NCBI RefSeq assembly: GCF_014773485.1
Contig: NZ_JACXBP010000006.1
Location: forward strand, 186,001 to 250,000
Length of the DNA stretch: 64,000 bases
Source: Erwinia aphidicola
GTDB taxonomy: Bacteria; Pseudomonadota; Gammaproteobacteria; Enterobacterales; Enterobacteriaceae
Reading direction: 5' to 3'
Shown in pieces: positions 34,466-43,322 of the stretch; position 1 is the first letter of the stretch, and each line of letters starts with the position of its first letter. The position numbers were made by a program, and so were the translations under genes. The notes beneath the pieces were generated by a model. It worked only from the letters and a program-made list of their open reading frames with translations. It made no database searches and was not told where the DNA came from.

Positions 34466-34488
34466 GCACTATCCTGTTGAAAATGAAA

Positions 34489-35379
34489 TCAGCCGCGCAG
34501 GGCGGAAGGCGTCATGCCGTATACGCTTTTAAAGCGATTGCTGAAATGACTTGAGGAGTTAAAGCCGCAGCGCAGCGCGATTTCGGTCAGCGGCAGCGTG
34601 CTGTGGCGCACCAGCTGTTCGGCCTGCGCCATACGCCGCTGCATCACATACTGGTGCGGGGCCAGCCGGGTCGACTGTTTAAACATGCGCGCAAAGTGAA
34701 ACTCGCTCAGATCCGCGACCGCCGCCAGCTCCCCCAGCGTCAGCCCATTGCCCAGATTGGCATCAATAAACGCCAGCACGTTACGCAGCACAATGGGTGC
34801 CAGCCCGCCGCGCACCGTTGGCAGCTGCCACTGTACTTCGCTGTAGTGCTGTAACAGGTGAGTCATCAGCAGCGTTGAGGCGGAGCTGAGCGTAAGCTGG
34901 TTGGCGTTCTGCCGCCAGTCGCTGCTCAGCAGGAAGTGGCGATAGAGCTGGGTAATGCGCTCATCCTGCTGGAACACTTTTTCATCCAGCGCGATGCTGG
35001 CCGGGCTGCGGTCCCAGATCTGCAGCGCCAGATTTTTCAGGTGCTGGTCGGTGCAGTAAAGGTGGACAAAAGAGAACTCGCCACGAATATCCCACGTTGA
35101 CTCGCTGTCCTGCGGCATCAGGCAGAAGCGATCCGGCGCGCCGCCGTTCTGCCAGCCGGAGCGGGTCTTATGCCAGGTGTCAAAACCCGCCTCAACGTAC
35201 AGGCTCAGCGTATGGTGGTCGCTCTTTTGCGTCACGCAGTCGAAATCATTGCGCCAGGCTGCCAGCTGGATCCCGGAGCCAAGCTGCACGTGGCCCTGCA
35301 GGCGCGCACGATGCTGACTGAGATTTTCAAAGGCCTGATAGACGTTTTTCATGGCAACCGATCGCAAATTGACAGGCAT
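34489..35379 (-). CDS. AraC-family transcriptional regulator
   Basis: A 296-residue protein. Residues 1-185 look like a cupin-type sensing domain ('HTLSLYVEAGFDTWHKT', 'SFVHLYCTDQHLKNLALQIW'). The C-terminal 100 residues hold two helix-turn-helix motifs, 'LTLGELAAVADLSEFHFARMFK' (key part 'LAAVADLSEFHFARMF') and 'PLTEIALRCGFNSSSHFSNRFK' (key part 'EIALRCGFNSSSHFSNRFK'), as in AraC/XylS proteins. It is divergent from the DMT exporter gene and is the likely regulator of it. The start could also be ATG 35352; neither has a strong ribosome site. Confidence 0.9.
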   Translation of the reverse strand: MPVNLRSVAMKNVYQAFENLSQHRARLQGHVQLGSGIQLAAWRNDFDCVTQKSDHHTLSLYVEAGFDTWHKTRSGWQNGGAPDRFCLMPQDSESTWDIRGEFSFVHLYCTDQHLKNLALQIWDRSPASIALDEKVFQQDERITQLYRHFLLSSDWRQNANQLTLSSASTLLMTHLLQHYSEVQWQLPTVRGGLAPIVLRNVLAFIDANLGNGLTLGELAAVADLSEFHFARMFKQSTRLAPHQYVMQRRMAQAEQLVRHSTLPLTEIALRCGFNSSSHFSNRFKSVYGMTPSALRG

Positions 35380-35531
35380 TTAGTTTAAGGAGCCTGACCG
35401 CCGGATACCAGATGTTAGCGATTGGCCGGCAAAAAAAAGCGCAAGATTTTGCAAGTCACCACAGCCTGCTGCAAGTCAGCGGTGGGCAATCGGGCCACAC
35501 TACGCGTAAATCCCAGGATATTAAGGTAGCC

Positions 35532-36434
35532 ATGAACGCGTTATTGTATTTTTTAGTGGTGGTGATTTGGGGAACAACCTGGATTGCGATAGTGATGCAG
35601 CAGGGGGTGGTGTCAATCACCGTGTCCATTTTCTGGCGCTTTCTGCTGGCCGCCGCGGCAATGATGCTGGTGCTGGGCGTGCTGGGCCGCCTGCGCAAAC
35701 TCTCCCTGCGCGACCACGCATTCTGCCTGCTTCAGGGCTGCTGTGTGTTTGGCTTCAACTTTGTCTGCTTCTATCACGCCGCCTCTTATATCAGCAGCGG
35801 GCTGGAGTCGGTGATTTTCTCCATGGCGGTGCTGTATAACGCCGTTAACAGCTGGCTCTTTTTCCGCCAGCGCCCGCACCCTAACCTGCTGCCCGCCGCC
35901 TTACTCGGCATTACCGGCATCGTCGCGCTGTTCTGGAACGATTTGGTCAGCACGCAAATGGCACCGCAGCTGCTGCTCGGGGTCGGCCTGAGCGCGCTGG
36001 GGACCTTCGGTTTTTCGCTCGGCAATATGATCAGTACCCGCCACCAGCGGCGCGGGCTGGAGACGCTCTCTACCAATAGTTACGCGATGTTTTACGGCGC
36101 CATGGTGATGGCGGGCATCAGCCTGTTTCACGGCGACCGCTTTATGCCGGAACTGTCGGCGCGCTACCTCGGCTCGCTGTTTTATCTGGCGATATTTGGC
36201 TCCGTGATTGCCTTCGGTGCCTATTTTACTCTGGTGGGGCGCATCGGGGCCAGCCAGGCTGCCTACAGCACGCTGCTGTTCCCGCTGGTCGCCCTGACCC
36301 TCTCAACGCTGTATGAGGGCTACGTCTGGCACCTGAATGCAGCGATCGGGCTGGTGTTGATTCTGCTGGGTAACCTGGTGATGTTTGCCAGGCCAGGGCT
36401 GTGGCGATTTGCTCAGCGCCCCGCCTCTTCCTGA
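35532..36434 (+). CDS. DMT-superfamily (EamA) transporter
   Basis: A 300-residue inner membrane protein with ten predicted hydrophobic segments and two EamA repeats: 'MNALLYFLVVVIWGTTWIAI' at the start, and 'LGSLFYLAIFGSVIAFGAYFTLVGRIG' (key part 'IFGSVIAFGAYFTLVGRIG') in the second half. The start is ATG 35532, with AAGG six bases upstream; the longer frame to 35412 adds 40 polar residues and is rejected. Such proteins export amino acids or metabolites. The divergent AraC-type gene probably controls it. Confidence 0.9.
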   Translation: MNALLYFLVVVIWGTTWIAIVMQQGVVSITVSIFWRFLLAAAAMMLVLGVLGRLRKLSLRDHAFCLLQGCCVFGFNFVCFYHAASYISSGLESVIFSMAVLYNAVNSWLFFRQRPHPNLLPAALLGITGIVALFWNDLVSTQMAPQLLLGVGLSALGTFGFSLGNMISTRHQRRGLETLSTNSYAMFYGAMVMAGISLFHGDRFMPELSARYLGSLFYLAIFGSVIAFGAYFTLVGRIGASQAAYSTLLFPLVALTLSTLYEGYVWHLNAAIGLVLILLGNLVMFARPGLWRFAQRPASS

Positions 36435-36567
36435 CAACATCATGGTTAGTATGATAAATATAATAATCACCGCTGAAATGAATATCGGGATAAATTAGAC
36501 AGTGCTGTTAACCATTATTGTTGAAAAATTTTATTAATCGTTTCACATTATTAATACCATAATCTTT

Positions 36568-36585
36568 CGCCCGGTTAGCCGGGCG
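36568..36585. other. Hairpin in the leader of the first YmgB-like gene
   Basis: CGCCCGG and CCGGGCG pair around TTAG, about 70 bases before the TTG start. No T-run follows on either strand, so it is not a simple terminator. The surrounding 220 bases (36435-36655) are AT-rich and otherwise featureless. Confidence 0.35.
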
Positions 36586-36655
36586 ACAAATATCGGCATA
36601 GCACCTATACTTCCTTTGGTAGTAAATATATTTAACCAACGAAGTGGAGGTCTTT

Positions 36656-36976
36656 TTGACTATTTCTGATGAAGATGAACTGCACCACGTCATGATCGGC
36701 GAAGCCGCAATGAACCTAATCTTCAGCAGGGAAGAAGTGAGTATCGGTTCGCTCATCAACCAGCTACAGCACATGGCGCGACTGGAGGAAGATGATGACA
36801 GACTACTCAAGATTTGGGCGGCGCGGAAATGGCTGTTGCAACACAAACAGGGCAGCACTGACGCCTATAAAAAGCCGCACTGGCTAACCGCCGGGACGGA
36901 GCATGCAGACCCCGGCAACCGCGAGGCTGATATCCGCCTGCATCGTTTTTCCGATAGTGAAAATACGGAATCCTAA
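36656..36976 (+). CDS. YmgB/AriR-like small protein A
   Basis: A 106-residue protein if it starts at TTG 36656, which has GGAGG five bases upstream; GTG 36644 lies before that site and is unlikely. The segment 'GEAAMNLIFSREEVSIGSLI' followed by 'RLEEDDDRLLKIWAARKWLL' has the helix pattern and key hydrophobics of YmgB/AriR, small dimeric proteins tied to biofilm and acid resistance. The C-terminal 40 residues are extra, polar and probably disordered. It is convergent with a second gene of the same family. Confidence 0.6.
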   Translation: MTISDEDELHHVMIGEAAMNLIFSREEVSIGSLINQLQHMARLEEDDDRLLKIWAARKWLLQHKQGSTDAYKKPHWLTAGTEHADPGNREADIRLHRFSDSENTES

Positions 36977-37003
36977 CCGGCTGACCGCCGGATACTTTCA
37001 ACC

Positions 37004-37025
37004 TTAACGTCAGGGATGACGTTAA
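37004..37025. terminator. Hairpin between the two convergent YmgB-like genes
   Basis: TTAACGTCA and TGACGTTAA form a perfect nine-base stem with loop GGGA. It lies in the 73-base gap between convergent genes, where a bidirectional terminator is expected, but there is no T-run. Confidence 0.45.
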
Positions 37026-37049
37026 CAGATAACATTGGTCACGCTTCAA

Positions 37050-37253
37050 CTAGTGAAAGCTCTCCAGCAGATAGCGGAACGCCTGCTGATAGATATCTTT
37101 GAGGCGTGATTCTGAGGCTTGCTCGCTGTGAGCGTGCAAGGTCAGCAGGACACTCTTCTTGTCCAGCGCTTTACCGCTGGCGATTAACTCGGATACTGCG
37201 CGTCCTATTACTGCATAAATTTCCGCTGGATAGTGGTGATCTTTGCCGTGCAC
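37050..37253 (-). CDS. YmgB/AriR-like small protein B
   Basis: The family core is 'EIYAVIGRAVSELIASGKAL' followed by 'KKSVLLTLHAHSEQ' and 'RLKDIYQQAFRYLLESFH', closely like E. coli YmgB/AriR. The open frame extends to a TTG at 37400, but GTG 37253 is preferred. It has AAGGGG five bases upstream, gives a 67-residue protein near the family size, and is preceded by an extended -10 element TGCTATACT (plus coordinates 37285-37293) inside the longer frame. YmgB proteins in E. coli act on biofilm genes through the Rcs pathway. Confidence 0.65.
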   Translation of the reverse strand: MHGKDHHYPAEIYAVIGRAVSELIASGKALDKKSVLLTLHAHSEQASESRLKDIYQQAFRYLLESFH

Positions 37254-37284
37254 GTGTACCCCTTGTGTGACTGGATGTACAGAC

Positions 37285-37293
37285 AGTATAGCA
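37285..37293 (-). promoter_or_regulatory. Extended -10 promoter element for YmgB-like protein B
   Basis: Minus-strand TGCTATACT fits TGnTATAAT at all but one position and would start transcription near 37278, giving a leader of about 25 bases before GTG 37253. No good -35 is seen, as is common for extended -10 promoters. Confidence 0.45.
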
Positions 37294-37469
37294 TTTGCCA
37301 GGAACGCTGCTCTTTCAGCACCACCAACCGGTACTACACGCCGTACCACACGCGGATTTATGACCCTGTTTTCGGAGTCATCCGGGTTATGGCGAATCAA
37401 CGCGCCACAAAAAAAATTAAAATAATTAAACCTTGCTAATGAAGACCAGCCATGTTTTTATAGCCTCAT

Positions 37470-37489
37470 CGGTTTGGAATACAGACCTT
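37470..37489 (+). promoter_or_regulatory. Cold box in the cold shock gene leader
   Basis: CGGTTTGGAATACAGACC is very close to the cold box of E. coli cspA mRNA (CGGTTTGACGTACAGACC). It lies about 150 bases before the start codon, near the 5' end of the long leader expected for such genes. AT-rich sequence with TGCTAAT (about 37432) upstream would serve as an extended -10. Confidence 0.7.
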
Positions 37490-37636
37490 ATGAAGCAGTT
37501 TTAGTAAAGCAGTCCTCAGTTCAAGTGTTATCCATAGATATCCTTTCTCATGAGCCTCCTCCTAAGTGCCCAATAAGTAAAACTCTGAAAACAGGCCTTC
37601 TGCCACACTGTGTGGCTCAAAATTAAGGAAATATTT

Positions 37637-37849
37637 ATGTCTAATAAAATGACTGGTTTAGTAAAATGGTTCAACGCTGATAAAGGCTTCGGCTTTATTT
37701 CTCCAGAAGACGGCAGCAAAGATGTGTTCGTACACTTCTCTGCAATCCAGGGTACTGATTACAAAACCCTTGATGAAGGCCAGAAAGTTGAATTCACCAT
37801 CGAGAATGGTGCTAAAGGTCCATCAGCCGCTAACGTAGTCGGTCTGTAA
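37637..37849 (+). CDS. CspA-family cold shock protein
   Basis: A 70-residue single cold shock domain. RNP1 'KGFGFI' and RNP2 'VFVHFSAI' are present in '[19 protein letters not shown]' and '[16 protein letters not shown]'. It is very like E. coli CspA/CspG. The start is ATG 37637 with AAGGA upstream. It acts as an RNA chaperone. The long leader with a cold box suggests induction on temperature downshift through mRNA stabilisation. Confidence 0.95.
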   Translation: MSNKMTGLVKWFNADKGFGFISPEDGSKDVFVHFSAIQGTDYKTLDEGQKVEFTIENGAKGPSAANVVGL

Positions 37850-37920
37850 GCCTTTCATTATTACCGGCTCACAATCGCGATGAGGGCAACAGCCTGAGCA
37901 GATGAGTTGGAAATATGAGA

Positions 37921-37952
37921 AACGGGGAGTGCCTTGCGGCACTCCCCGTTTT
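37921..37952 (+). terminator. Terminator after the cold shock gene
   Basis: AACGGGGAGTGCC pairs fully with GGCACTCCCCGTT around TTGC, ending in a short T-run. Confidence 0.85.
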
Positions 37953-38244
37953 CGTTTACGCGCCCCGCCCTCACTAATTCTCTGTTTACTCTGCCTTATT
38001 TTTTCCAAGACCCGGCTTGTATTCTTAATCCTTTCCCGCCGTCACAATGCCCGCAGATAAAGAGTGCTGCGGCGTAGCCATACCACTGCCGCTAAATCTT
38101 TGTCCTCACTGCGGGTATTCGCCCCACTTTTACTGATGTCGCGAATATTCACGCAAACACTCGCGTCGTTAGGGATTTGCCTGGCAATACTGGCATGACT
38201 ATCAGAACGACCTTCTCTCTGCCTGGAAAAAAAGGATTAACAAT
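37953..38244. promoter_or_regulatory. Upstream region of the fimbrial operon
   Basis: About 290 bases before the major subunit gene, presumed to hold its promoter. No inverted repeats of an invertible switch and no clear operator were recognised. Confidence 0.4.
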
Positions 38245-38775
38245 ATGATAAATAAAAAATTGATCGTTGCTGCTGTGCTGGCCGGTTCTGCTTTCGCTTC
38301 AGTGGCTCAGGCGGCTGACGGCACTATTAACTTTACCGGTACGATTATCGATACCGCTTGTACGGTAACCCCGGCAACCGCAAACCAGACCGTGGCGCTG
38401 GGGACCGTGAATAAATCGGCCTTTGGCGCAGCAGGCAGCAGCGCCAGTCCAACCAGATTTAGCGTAGTGCTGACCTCTTGCCCTGCAACGGCCACCACTG
38501 CAAGCATAAAATTTGATGGCCCAACCAATGCTGCCAACAGCAACCTGCTGGCCATTACCCCATCAGCGGGTACAGAAGCGCAGAATGTTGGGGTAGGTAT
38601 TTACGAGCAGGATGCCTCAACGCTTATCCCAGTGGCGAGCGCCTCTGCCAGCAAGACGTTATCAACCACTACAGACACCACCTTCAACTTCGTCGCCAAA
38701 TACGTTGCGACCGCTACGGGCGTGACTGCTGGCCCGGCGAACGCCGTTAGCGACTTCACTGTTTCGTATAACTAA
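38245..38775 (+). CDS. Type 1-like fimbrial major subunit
   Basis: A 176-residue protein with a signal peptide ('LIVAAVLAGSAFASVAQAAD'), the pilin start 'GTINFTGTIIDTACTVTP' with one cysteine of the usual pair ('TACTV' and 'TSCPAT'), and the penultimate-tyrosine end 'SDFTVSYN' used in donor-strand exchange. AGGA lies eight bases before the ATG. It is first of four genes (subunit, chaperone, usher, tip) and should be the main shaft protein. Confidence 0.93.
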   Translation: MINKKLIVAAVLAGSAFASVAQAADGTINFTGTIIDTACTVTPATANQTVALGTVNKSAFGAAGSSASPTRFSVVLTSCPATATTASIKFDGPTNAANSNLLAITPSAGTEAQNVGVGIYEQDASTLIPVASASASKTLSTTTDTTFNFVAKYVATATGVTAGPANAVSDFTVSYN

Positions 38776-38842
38776 TTTGCACGCGAGTATTGAAGGATGT
38801 TGCTAAGCTCATGCAACCGGGCAGGGAAGCCGTTGTTGAACC

Positions 38843-38864
38843 TGGCGACGTCATGACGTCGCCA
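38843..38864 (+). promoter_or_regulatory. Perfect palindrome between subunit and chaperone genes
   Basis: TGGCGACGTCA is followed immediately by its exact reverse complement (11 + 11 bases, no loop). There is no T-run. Hairpins at this place in fimbrial operons commonly stabilise the subunit mRNA and reduce read-through, so the subunit is made in excess. Confidence 0.6.
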
Positions 38865-38902
38865 TCAAGCAGCAGTTGCTAAGAATTCTTAAGGGGGATG
38901 TC

Positions 38903-39586
38903 ATGTTCAGCAAGTTGAAAACTTTTTGTGTAGCCGCTGCGATTCTCAGCACCGTGCAGTTTGCCTCAGCCGGAGTCATCGTAGGCGGAACGCGTGTGAT
39001 CTACAACGCAGCCCAAAAAGAGACCTCAATTGCCGTGCGTAACCCGGAGAAAGCAACGCCCTATCTGATGCAGTCCTGGGTTGAGAACGCCTCCCCCTCT
39101 GACACTAGCAAGGTACCGTTTATTATTACCCCGCCGCTATTCCGCCTCGATGCCGGGCAGGAAAATACCCTGCGCATCGTGCGCACTGGCGGGCAACTGC
39201 CTGAAGATCGCGAGTCGCTCTACTGGCTGAATATTAAATCGATCCCGGCCAGTTCAAAAGCCGATACGAACCAGTTACAGATCTCGGTCAAAACCCGCAT
39301 TAAGCTGATTTATCGCCCTGCATCATTAGTCGCTAACGCACCGGATGCCTATAAAAAGTTAACTTTTTCCCGCCAGGGAAATCAGCTGCAGGTCACCAAC
39401 CCCACGGCCTATCAAATCGCTTTTTACCGCGTGATAGTCGGCGGCGTAGAGATCAAAGAGCCTGGCAGCATTACGCCATTTAGCACACTGAGCCTCCCCC
39501 TGCCTGTCGGTGCTTCCGGACAGGTCAGCTGGCAGACCATTAATGATTTCGGTGGTATTACTCCGGCGGAAAGTAAAGCCCTGTAA
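38903..39586 (+). CDS. Fimbrial periplasmic chaperone (PapD family)
   Basis: A 227-residue protein from ATG 38903 (GGGGG closely upstream). It has a signal peptide ('FCVAAAILSTVQFASAG'), the chaperone start 'GVIVGGTRVIYNAAQKETSI', 'TPPLFRLDAGQENTLRIVRTGG' (G1 approach; key part 'PPLFRLDAGQENTLRIV') and 'LPEDRESLYWLNIKSIP', the family signature. It caps subunits in the periplasm and delivers them to the usher. Confidence 0.95.
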   Translation: MFSKLKTFCVAAAILSTVQFASAGVIVGGTRVIYNAAQKETSIAVRNPEKATPYLMQSWVENASPSDTSKVPFIITPPLFRLDAGQENTLRIVRTGGQLPEDRESLYWLNIKSIPASSKADTNQLQISVKTRIKLIYRPASLVANAPDAYKKLTFSRQGNQLQVTNPTAYQIAFYRVIVGGVEIKEPGSITPFSTLSLPLPVGASGQVSWQTINDFGGITPAESKAL

Positions 39587-39695
39587 TCACCACCGCTACA
39601 CCCGTTAAACCTGCCCACTGCTTTTTTCAACCACCATCATTTTATGAGAGCGGGAGGGATCCCCTTGCTGTCATTCCTGAAGGGAACGCTTTGCC

Positions 39696-42233
39696 ATGAA
39701 CAAAAAATATTACAAAACTCATGCGGCCGCCATTACCCGGCCCGGCACCGCGCGTGAGGCCTTTATGCCGTCACTGCTGGCGCTGGCTATTGCCGTATGT
39801 TCTGGCGCCGTTCAGGCTGATGACTATTTCAACCCAGCGGCGCTGGAGCTGACCCCGGAACAGGCCGGACTTGATCTCAGCAAGTTCTCAACTAATGGCG
39901 GCCAGATGCCGGGCAGCTACCTGGTGGATATTTACCTCAACGATAATAAGATCGAGACCCGTAAGGTTAAATTTGATGACCTTAACGGTAAACTGCAGCC
40001 CGAGCTGACCCCAGAACAGCTACGGTCAATGGGGATTAAGCTGGAAGCTTTCCCTGCGCTACAGCTGATGGCTGCGGATAAGCCGATAATCGGACTAAGC
40101 CAGTATATTCCCGACGCTGACAGCCAGTTCGATTTCAGCCGCCAGCGCCTGAATCTGAGTGTTCCTCAGGCTGCGCTGACTAGCGAAGCACGCGGCTATA
40201 TCGCCCCCTCACAATGGGACCAGGGGTTGCCAGCCGCCCTGGTCAACTATAATTTCAGCGGTTCCAACACCCGCCGCGACGGGCGTCCCGGCAGCGACGA
40301 CAATTATTATCTTAACCTGCGCACCGGCCTGAACTTCGGCGCGTGGCGTTTGCGCAACTATTCTACCTGGAGCGACGGCGGCGGTCAGCGCCAGTGGCAG
40401 AACGTCAATACCTATCTGCAGCGTGATGTCCAGGCGCTGAAAGGCCAGATGACGCTGGGGGACAGCGCTTCGCCAGGCGAGATATTTGACAGCGTGCAGT
40501 TTCGCGGCGCGCAGCTTGCCTCCGATGACAATATGTTCCCGGACAGTCTGAAAGGGTTTGCCCCGGTGGTACGCGGCATAGCCCAGAGCAATGCCCAGAT
40601 AACGGTGCGCCAAAACGGCTACATTATTTATCAGACTTATGTCCCCCCTGGCCCCTTTGCAATCACTGACCTCTACCCGACTGCCTCCAGCGGCGATCTC
40701 GACGTGACCATCACCGAGGCTGACGGCAGTGAACGTCACTCGGTGCAGCCTTTCTCGGCGGTACCGGTGATGCTGCGTGAAGGGCGCCTGAAGTACGCCG
40801 CCACGGCCGGTGAGTATCGCTCCGTCATTCCAGGTGCGTTGAAGCCTGGCTTTGCCCAGGGCACGCTGATTTACGGCCTGCCGGCCAATACTACCGTTTA
40901 CGGCGGCCTGCTGGTTTCCGACCGCTATAATGCACAGGTGGTTGGTCTGGGTCATGGCTTTGGCGATCTCGGTTCCCTCTCTGTGGACGTCACCCAGGCT
41001 AAAACCGAACTGCGCGACGGCAGCAACCACAGCGGCCAGTCATTCCGATTTCAGTACGCTAAAGATATTGAAGTCACTAAAACCACCTTTACCCTGGCAG
41101 GCTATCGTTACTCCACCAGCGGTTTTTATGACTTCAAAGAAGCTAACGAGCTGGGGACCACTTCCCTCGATGACTGGCGCCAGAGATATAACAAGCGCAG
41201 CAAGGCGCAGGTCAATATCAATCAGTCGCTGGAGCAGTATGGCAACTTTTATCTGTCCGCCTGGCAACAGGATTACTGGCGTGAGTCTGGATATGAACGC
41301 AATCTCGGTGCGGGATACAACCTGAGTTACAACAGCATCACCTGGGGCGTGAGCTATACCTATAGCCAGTCGCCGGGCAATAACGCTAACGACCAGCAAT
41401 TTGCTATTAATATCCAGGTGCCGCTGAGTAAGTGGCTGCCGAACAGCTGGGCAAGTTACAATATGAATACCTCCAAGCGCGGCAGCACCACCCACCAGGT
41501 TGGGTTGAGCGGCACTACGCTGGCCGATAACAATCTGAACTATAACCTGCAGCAGAGCTATAGCAATCAGGGCGAAGGGGCCAGCGGCAATGTCAACGCC
41601 AACTATAAAGGGACGTATGGCGAAATGCAGGGCGGCTATAACTATGCCAAAGACGCTGAACAGCTCAACTACGGCCTGCAGGGTGGCATTGTGCTGCATC
41701 CTTACGGCGTAACCTTCTCACAGCAGCAGGGGGAAACCCTGGCGCTGGTACGCGCGCCGGGAGCCAGCGGCGTCAAAATTGAGAATAACACGGGGGTGCG
41801 CACCGACTGGCGCGGTTATGCCGTGGTGCCCTACGTCAGCACCTATCGTCAGAACCGCGTGGCGCTGGAAACTGAAAGCCTTGCGGAGAATGTCGACCTT
41901 GACGGCAATGTCCAGACCGTGGTCCCTACCCAGGGTGCCGTGGTGCTGGCCGATTTTAAGACCCGCGTCGGGCGCCGGGTGTTGATGACCCTCAGCTATC
42001 AGGGCCGCCCAGTGCCATTTGGCGCGACTGCGGCGCTGCGCCAAAATAATGACAACTCAGCCAACAGCAGTATTGTCGGCAGCGATGGTCAGCTCTATAT
42101 GAGCGGGGTGCCGGATAAAGGCCAGCTGCGGGTCAAATGGGGCAATGCGGCTAATCAGCATTGTCAGGTTAACTTTGCACTACCTGACCAGGGTGCCACT
42201 ACCATAACCGCAGCGGACTTTGTCTGCCGCTAA
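39696..42233 (+). CDS. Fimbrial outer membrane usher
   Basis: An 845-residue usher. A long signal region ends '...AVCSGAVQADDYFNPAALEL', followed by the N-terminal domain ('LDLSKFSTNGGQMPGSYLVDIYLN' core), a beta-barrel with 'LRTGLNFGAWRLRNYSTW' and 'PDSLKGFAPVVRGIAQSNAQ', a plug, and C-terminal domains ending 'HCQVNFALPDQG...FVCR' with a cysteine pair. The length and the order are those of type 1-like ushers. It follows the chaperone after 109 bases. Confidence 0.95.
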   Translation: MNKKYYKTHAAAITRPGTAREAFMPSLLALAIAVCSGAVQADDYFNPAALELTPEQAGLDLSKFSTNGGQMPGSYLVDIYLNDNKIETRKVKFDDLNGKLQPELTPEQLRSMGIKLEAFPALQLMAADKPIIGLSQYIPDADSQFDFSRQRLNLSVPQAALTSEARGYIAPSQWDQGLPAALVNYNFSGSNTRRDGRPGSDDNYYLNLRTGLNFGAWRLRNYSTWSDGGGQRQWQNVNTYLQRDVQALKGQMTLGDSASPGEIFDSVQFRGAQLASDDNMFPDSLKGFAPVVRGIAQSNAQITVRQNGYIIYQTYVPPGPFAITDLYPTASSGDLDVTITEADGSERHSVQPFSAVPVMLREGRLKYAATAGEYRSVIPGALKPGFAQGTLIYGLPANTTVYGGLLVSDRYNAQVVGLGHGFGDLGSLSVDVTQAKTELRDGSNHSGQSFRFQYAKDIEVTKTTFTLAGYRYSTSGFYDFKEANELGTTSLDDWRQRYNKRSKAQVNINQSLEQYGNFYLSAWQQDYWRESGYERNLGAGYNLSYNSITWGVSYTYSQSPGNNANDQQFAINIQVPLSKWLPNSWASYNMNTSKRGSTTHQVGLSGTTLADNNLNYNLQQSYSNQGEGASGNVNANYKGTYGEMQGGYNYAKDAEQLNYGLQGGIVLHPYGVTFSQQQGETLALVRAPGASGVKIENNTGVRTDWRGYAVVPYVSTYRQNRVALETESLAENVDLDGNVQTVVPTQGAVVLADFKTRVGRRVLMTLSYQGRPVPFGATAALRQNNDNSANSSIVGSDGQLYMSGVPDKGQLRVKWGNAANQHCQVNFALPDQGATTITAADFVCR

Positions 42234-42251
42234 GCGAACAGGATGCACACC

Positions 42252-43190
42252 ATGAGAATGAATAAACGAACGCGTTGTTTTTCGGCGGCATTAGGTATGA
42301 TGTTCCTGCTGCCTGGCGCGGCGATGGCGGCTTGTACCTTAAAGTCAGGACCTGGCACTGGCACTATCAGTTTTGGTCGGGTTGTCGTTCAGCGCGATAC
42401 GCCTGTGGGGACGATTTTGGCAACACAGTCTATTGTGTCTGGAGGAGCAACCTGGACCTGTGATGCTCGTTGGACTTATACAGGCAATCTCACACTGTTC
42501 TCAACGCTAAGCCCCTATGGTAACAGCGTATATTCAACCAATATTCCAGGTGTCGGTATGCGTATACATTTCGGGGCAGGGTTTAACAGTTATTTTCCGA
42601 TCGGTTCCGTGTCTGGACCCGCTTCCTCATTTCAAGGTGGGACGATTGCTGCAGACCTGATTAAGACCTCTGCTGCTGCCGTAGGCAGCGGCAATCTCAC
42701 CAATGGCGCGCTTGTTACATTCAAAATTGATGCCACGACGGTATATACATTGAATCTGTCCGGCACCAATACCATCGTCCCGGTTGCCTGCTCCGTTTCC
42801 AGCAGCGCCATTAATGTGCCAATGGGCAATGTGGCACGCAATCTCTTTACACATGTAGGGTATGCAGGCACCCCCGTTCCCTTCTTTATTCCATTGCGAT
42901 GTGATGCGGGTACCAGCGTGAAGCTGACAGTCGATGCTGTCGCCGACAGTTCAGCAGCACCAGGGGTGATCGCGCTGACTTCAGCAGGTTCAGCGGGCGT
43001 GGCCAGTGGTGTTGGGATCCAATTAACCTATAGCGGCGCACCGGTCACATTTGGCAGCCAGATGCCGATTCTGACTTCCCCTGGTGGCGTATTTAATATT
43101 CCACTGATTGCGCGCTATTACCAAACTTTACCCACGGTGCAAGCCGGCACCGCCAACGCCCAGGCCACCTTCACCATGACCTACAACTAA
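42252..43190 (+). CDS. Fimbrial tip adhesin
   Basis: A 312-residue protein from ATG 42252 (AGGA nine bases upstream; the ATG at 42243 touches the ribosome site). It has a signal peptide ('AALGMMFLLPGAAMA'). An N-terminal part of about 160 residues ('CTLKSGPGTGTISFGRVVV') would be the receptor-binding domain, and a C-terminal pilin domain ('VACSVSSSAINVPMGNV', end 'QATFTMTYN') carries the beta-zipper tyrosine. Length and last place in the operon fit a two-domain tip adhesin. Receptor unknown. Confidence 0.85.
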   Translation: MRMNKRTRCFSAALGMMFLLPGAAMAACTLKSGPGTGTISFGRVVVQRDTPVGTILATQSIVSGGATWTCDARWTYTGNLTLFSTLSPYGNSVYSTNIPGVGMRIHFGAGFNSYFPIGSVSGPASSFQGGTIAADLIKTSAAAVGSGNLTNGALVTFKIDATTVYTLNLSGTNTIVPVACSVSSSAINVPMGNVARNLFTHVGYAGTPVPFFIPLRCDAGTSVKLTVDAVADSSAAPGVIALTSAGSAGVASGVGIQLTYSGAPVTFGSQMPILTSPGGVFNIPLIARYYQTLPTVQAGTANAQATFTMTYN

Positions 43191-43228
43191 ATCCTTACTG
43201 TGCCTTGATAAGCTGTTGTTATCATCCT

Positions 43229-43262
43229 GTGTACGCTGAATGCCTGGCGTACACTTTTTTTT
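43229..43262 (+). terminator. Terminator after the fimbrial operon
   Basis: GTGTACGC and GCGTACAC form an eight-base stem, followed by eight T residues. Confidence 0.88.
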
Positions 43263-43267
43263 GCCAT

Positions 43268-43302
43268 AAAAAAACGACGCGCAGAATCTTCTGCACATCG
43301 TT
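43268..43302 (-). terminator. Terminator after the RcsB-like regulator
   Basis: On the minus strand a stem around GCAGAA/TTCTGC within AACGA...TCGTT is followed by a run of T residues, just beyond the regulator stop at 43323. Confidence 0.75.
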
Positions 43303-43322
43303 ATTTGAGATAAAATTCTTGC

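Noticed and set aside
38880..38891. TAAGAATTCTTA palindrome as an RcsAB box before the chaperone gene
   Set aside because: The half-sites are separated by two bases instead of four, and the position is inside an operon next to a ribosome site.
40209..41699. Two minus-strand frames of 273 and 219 codons opposite the usher
   Set aside because: They are shadows of the usher gene, which has full family features over its whole length.
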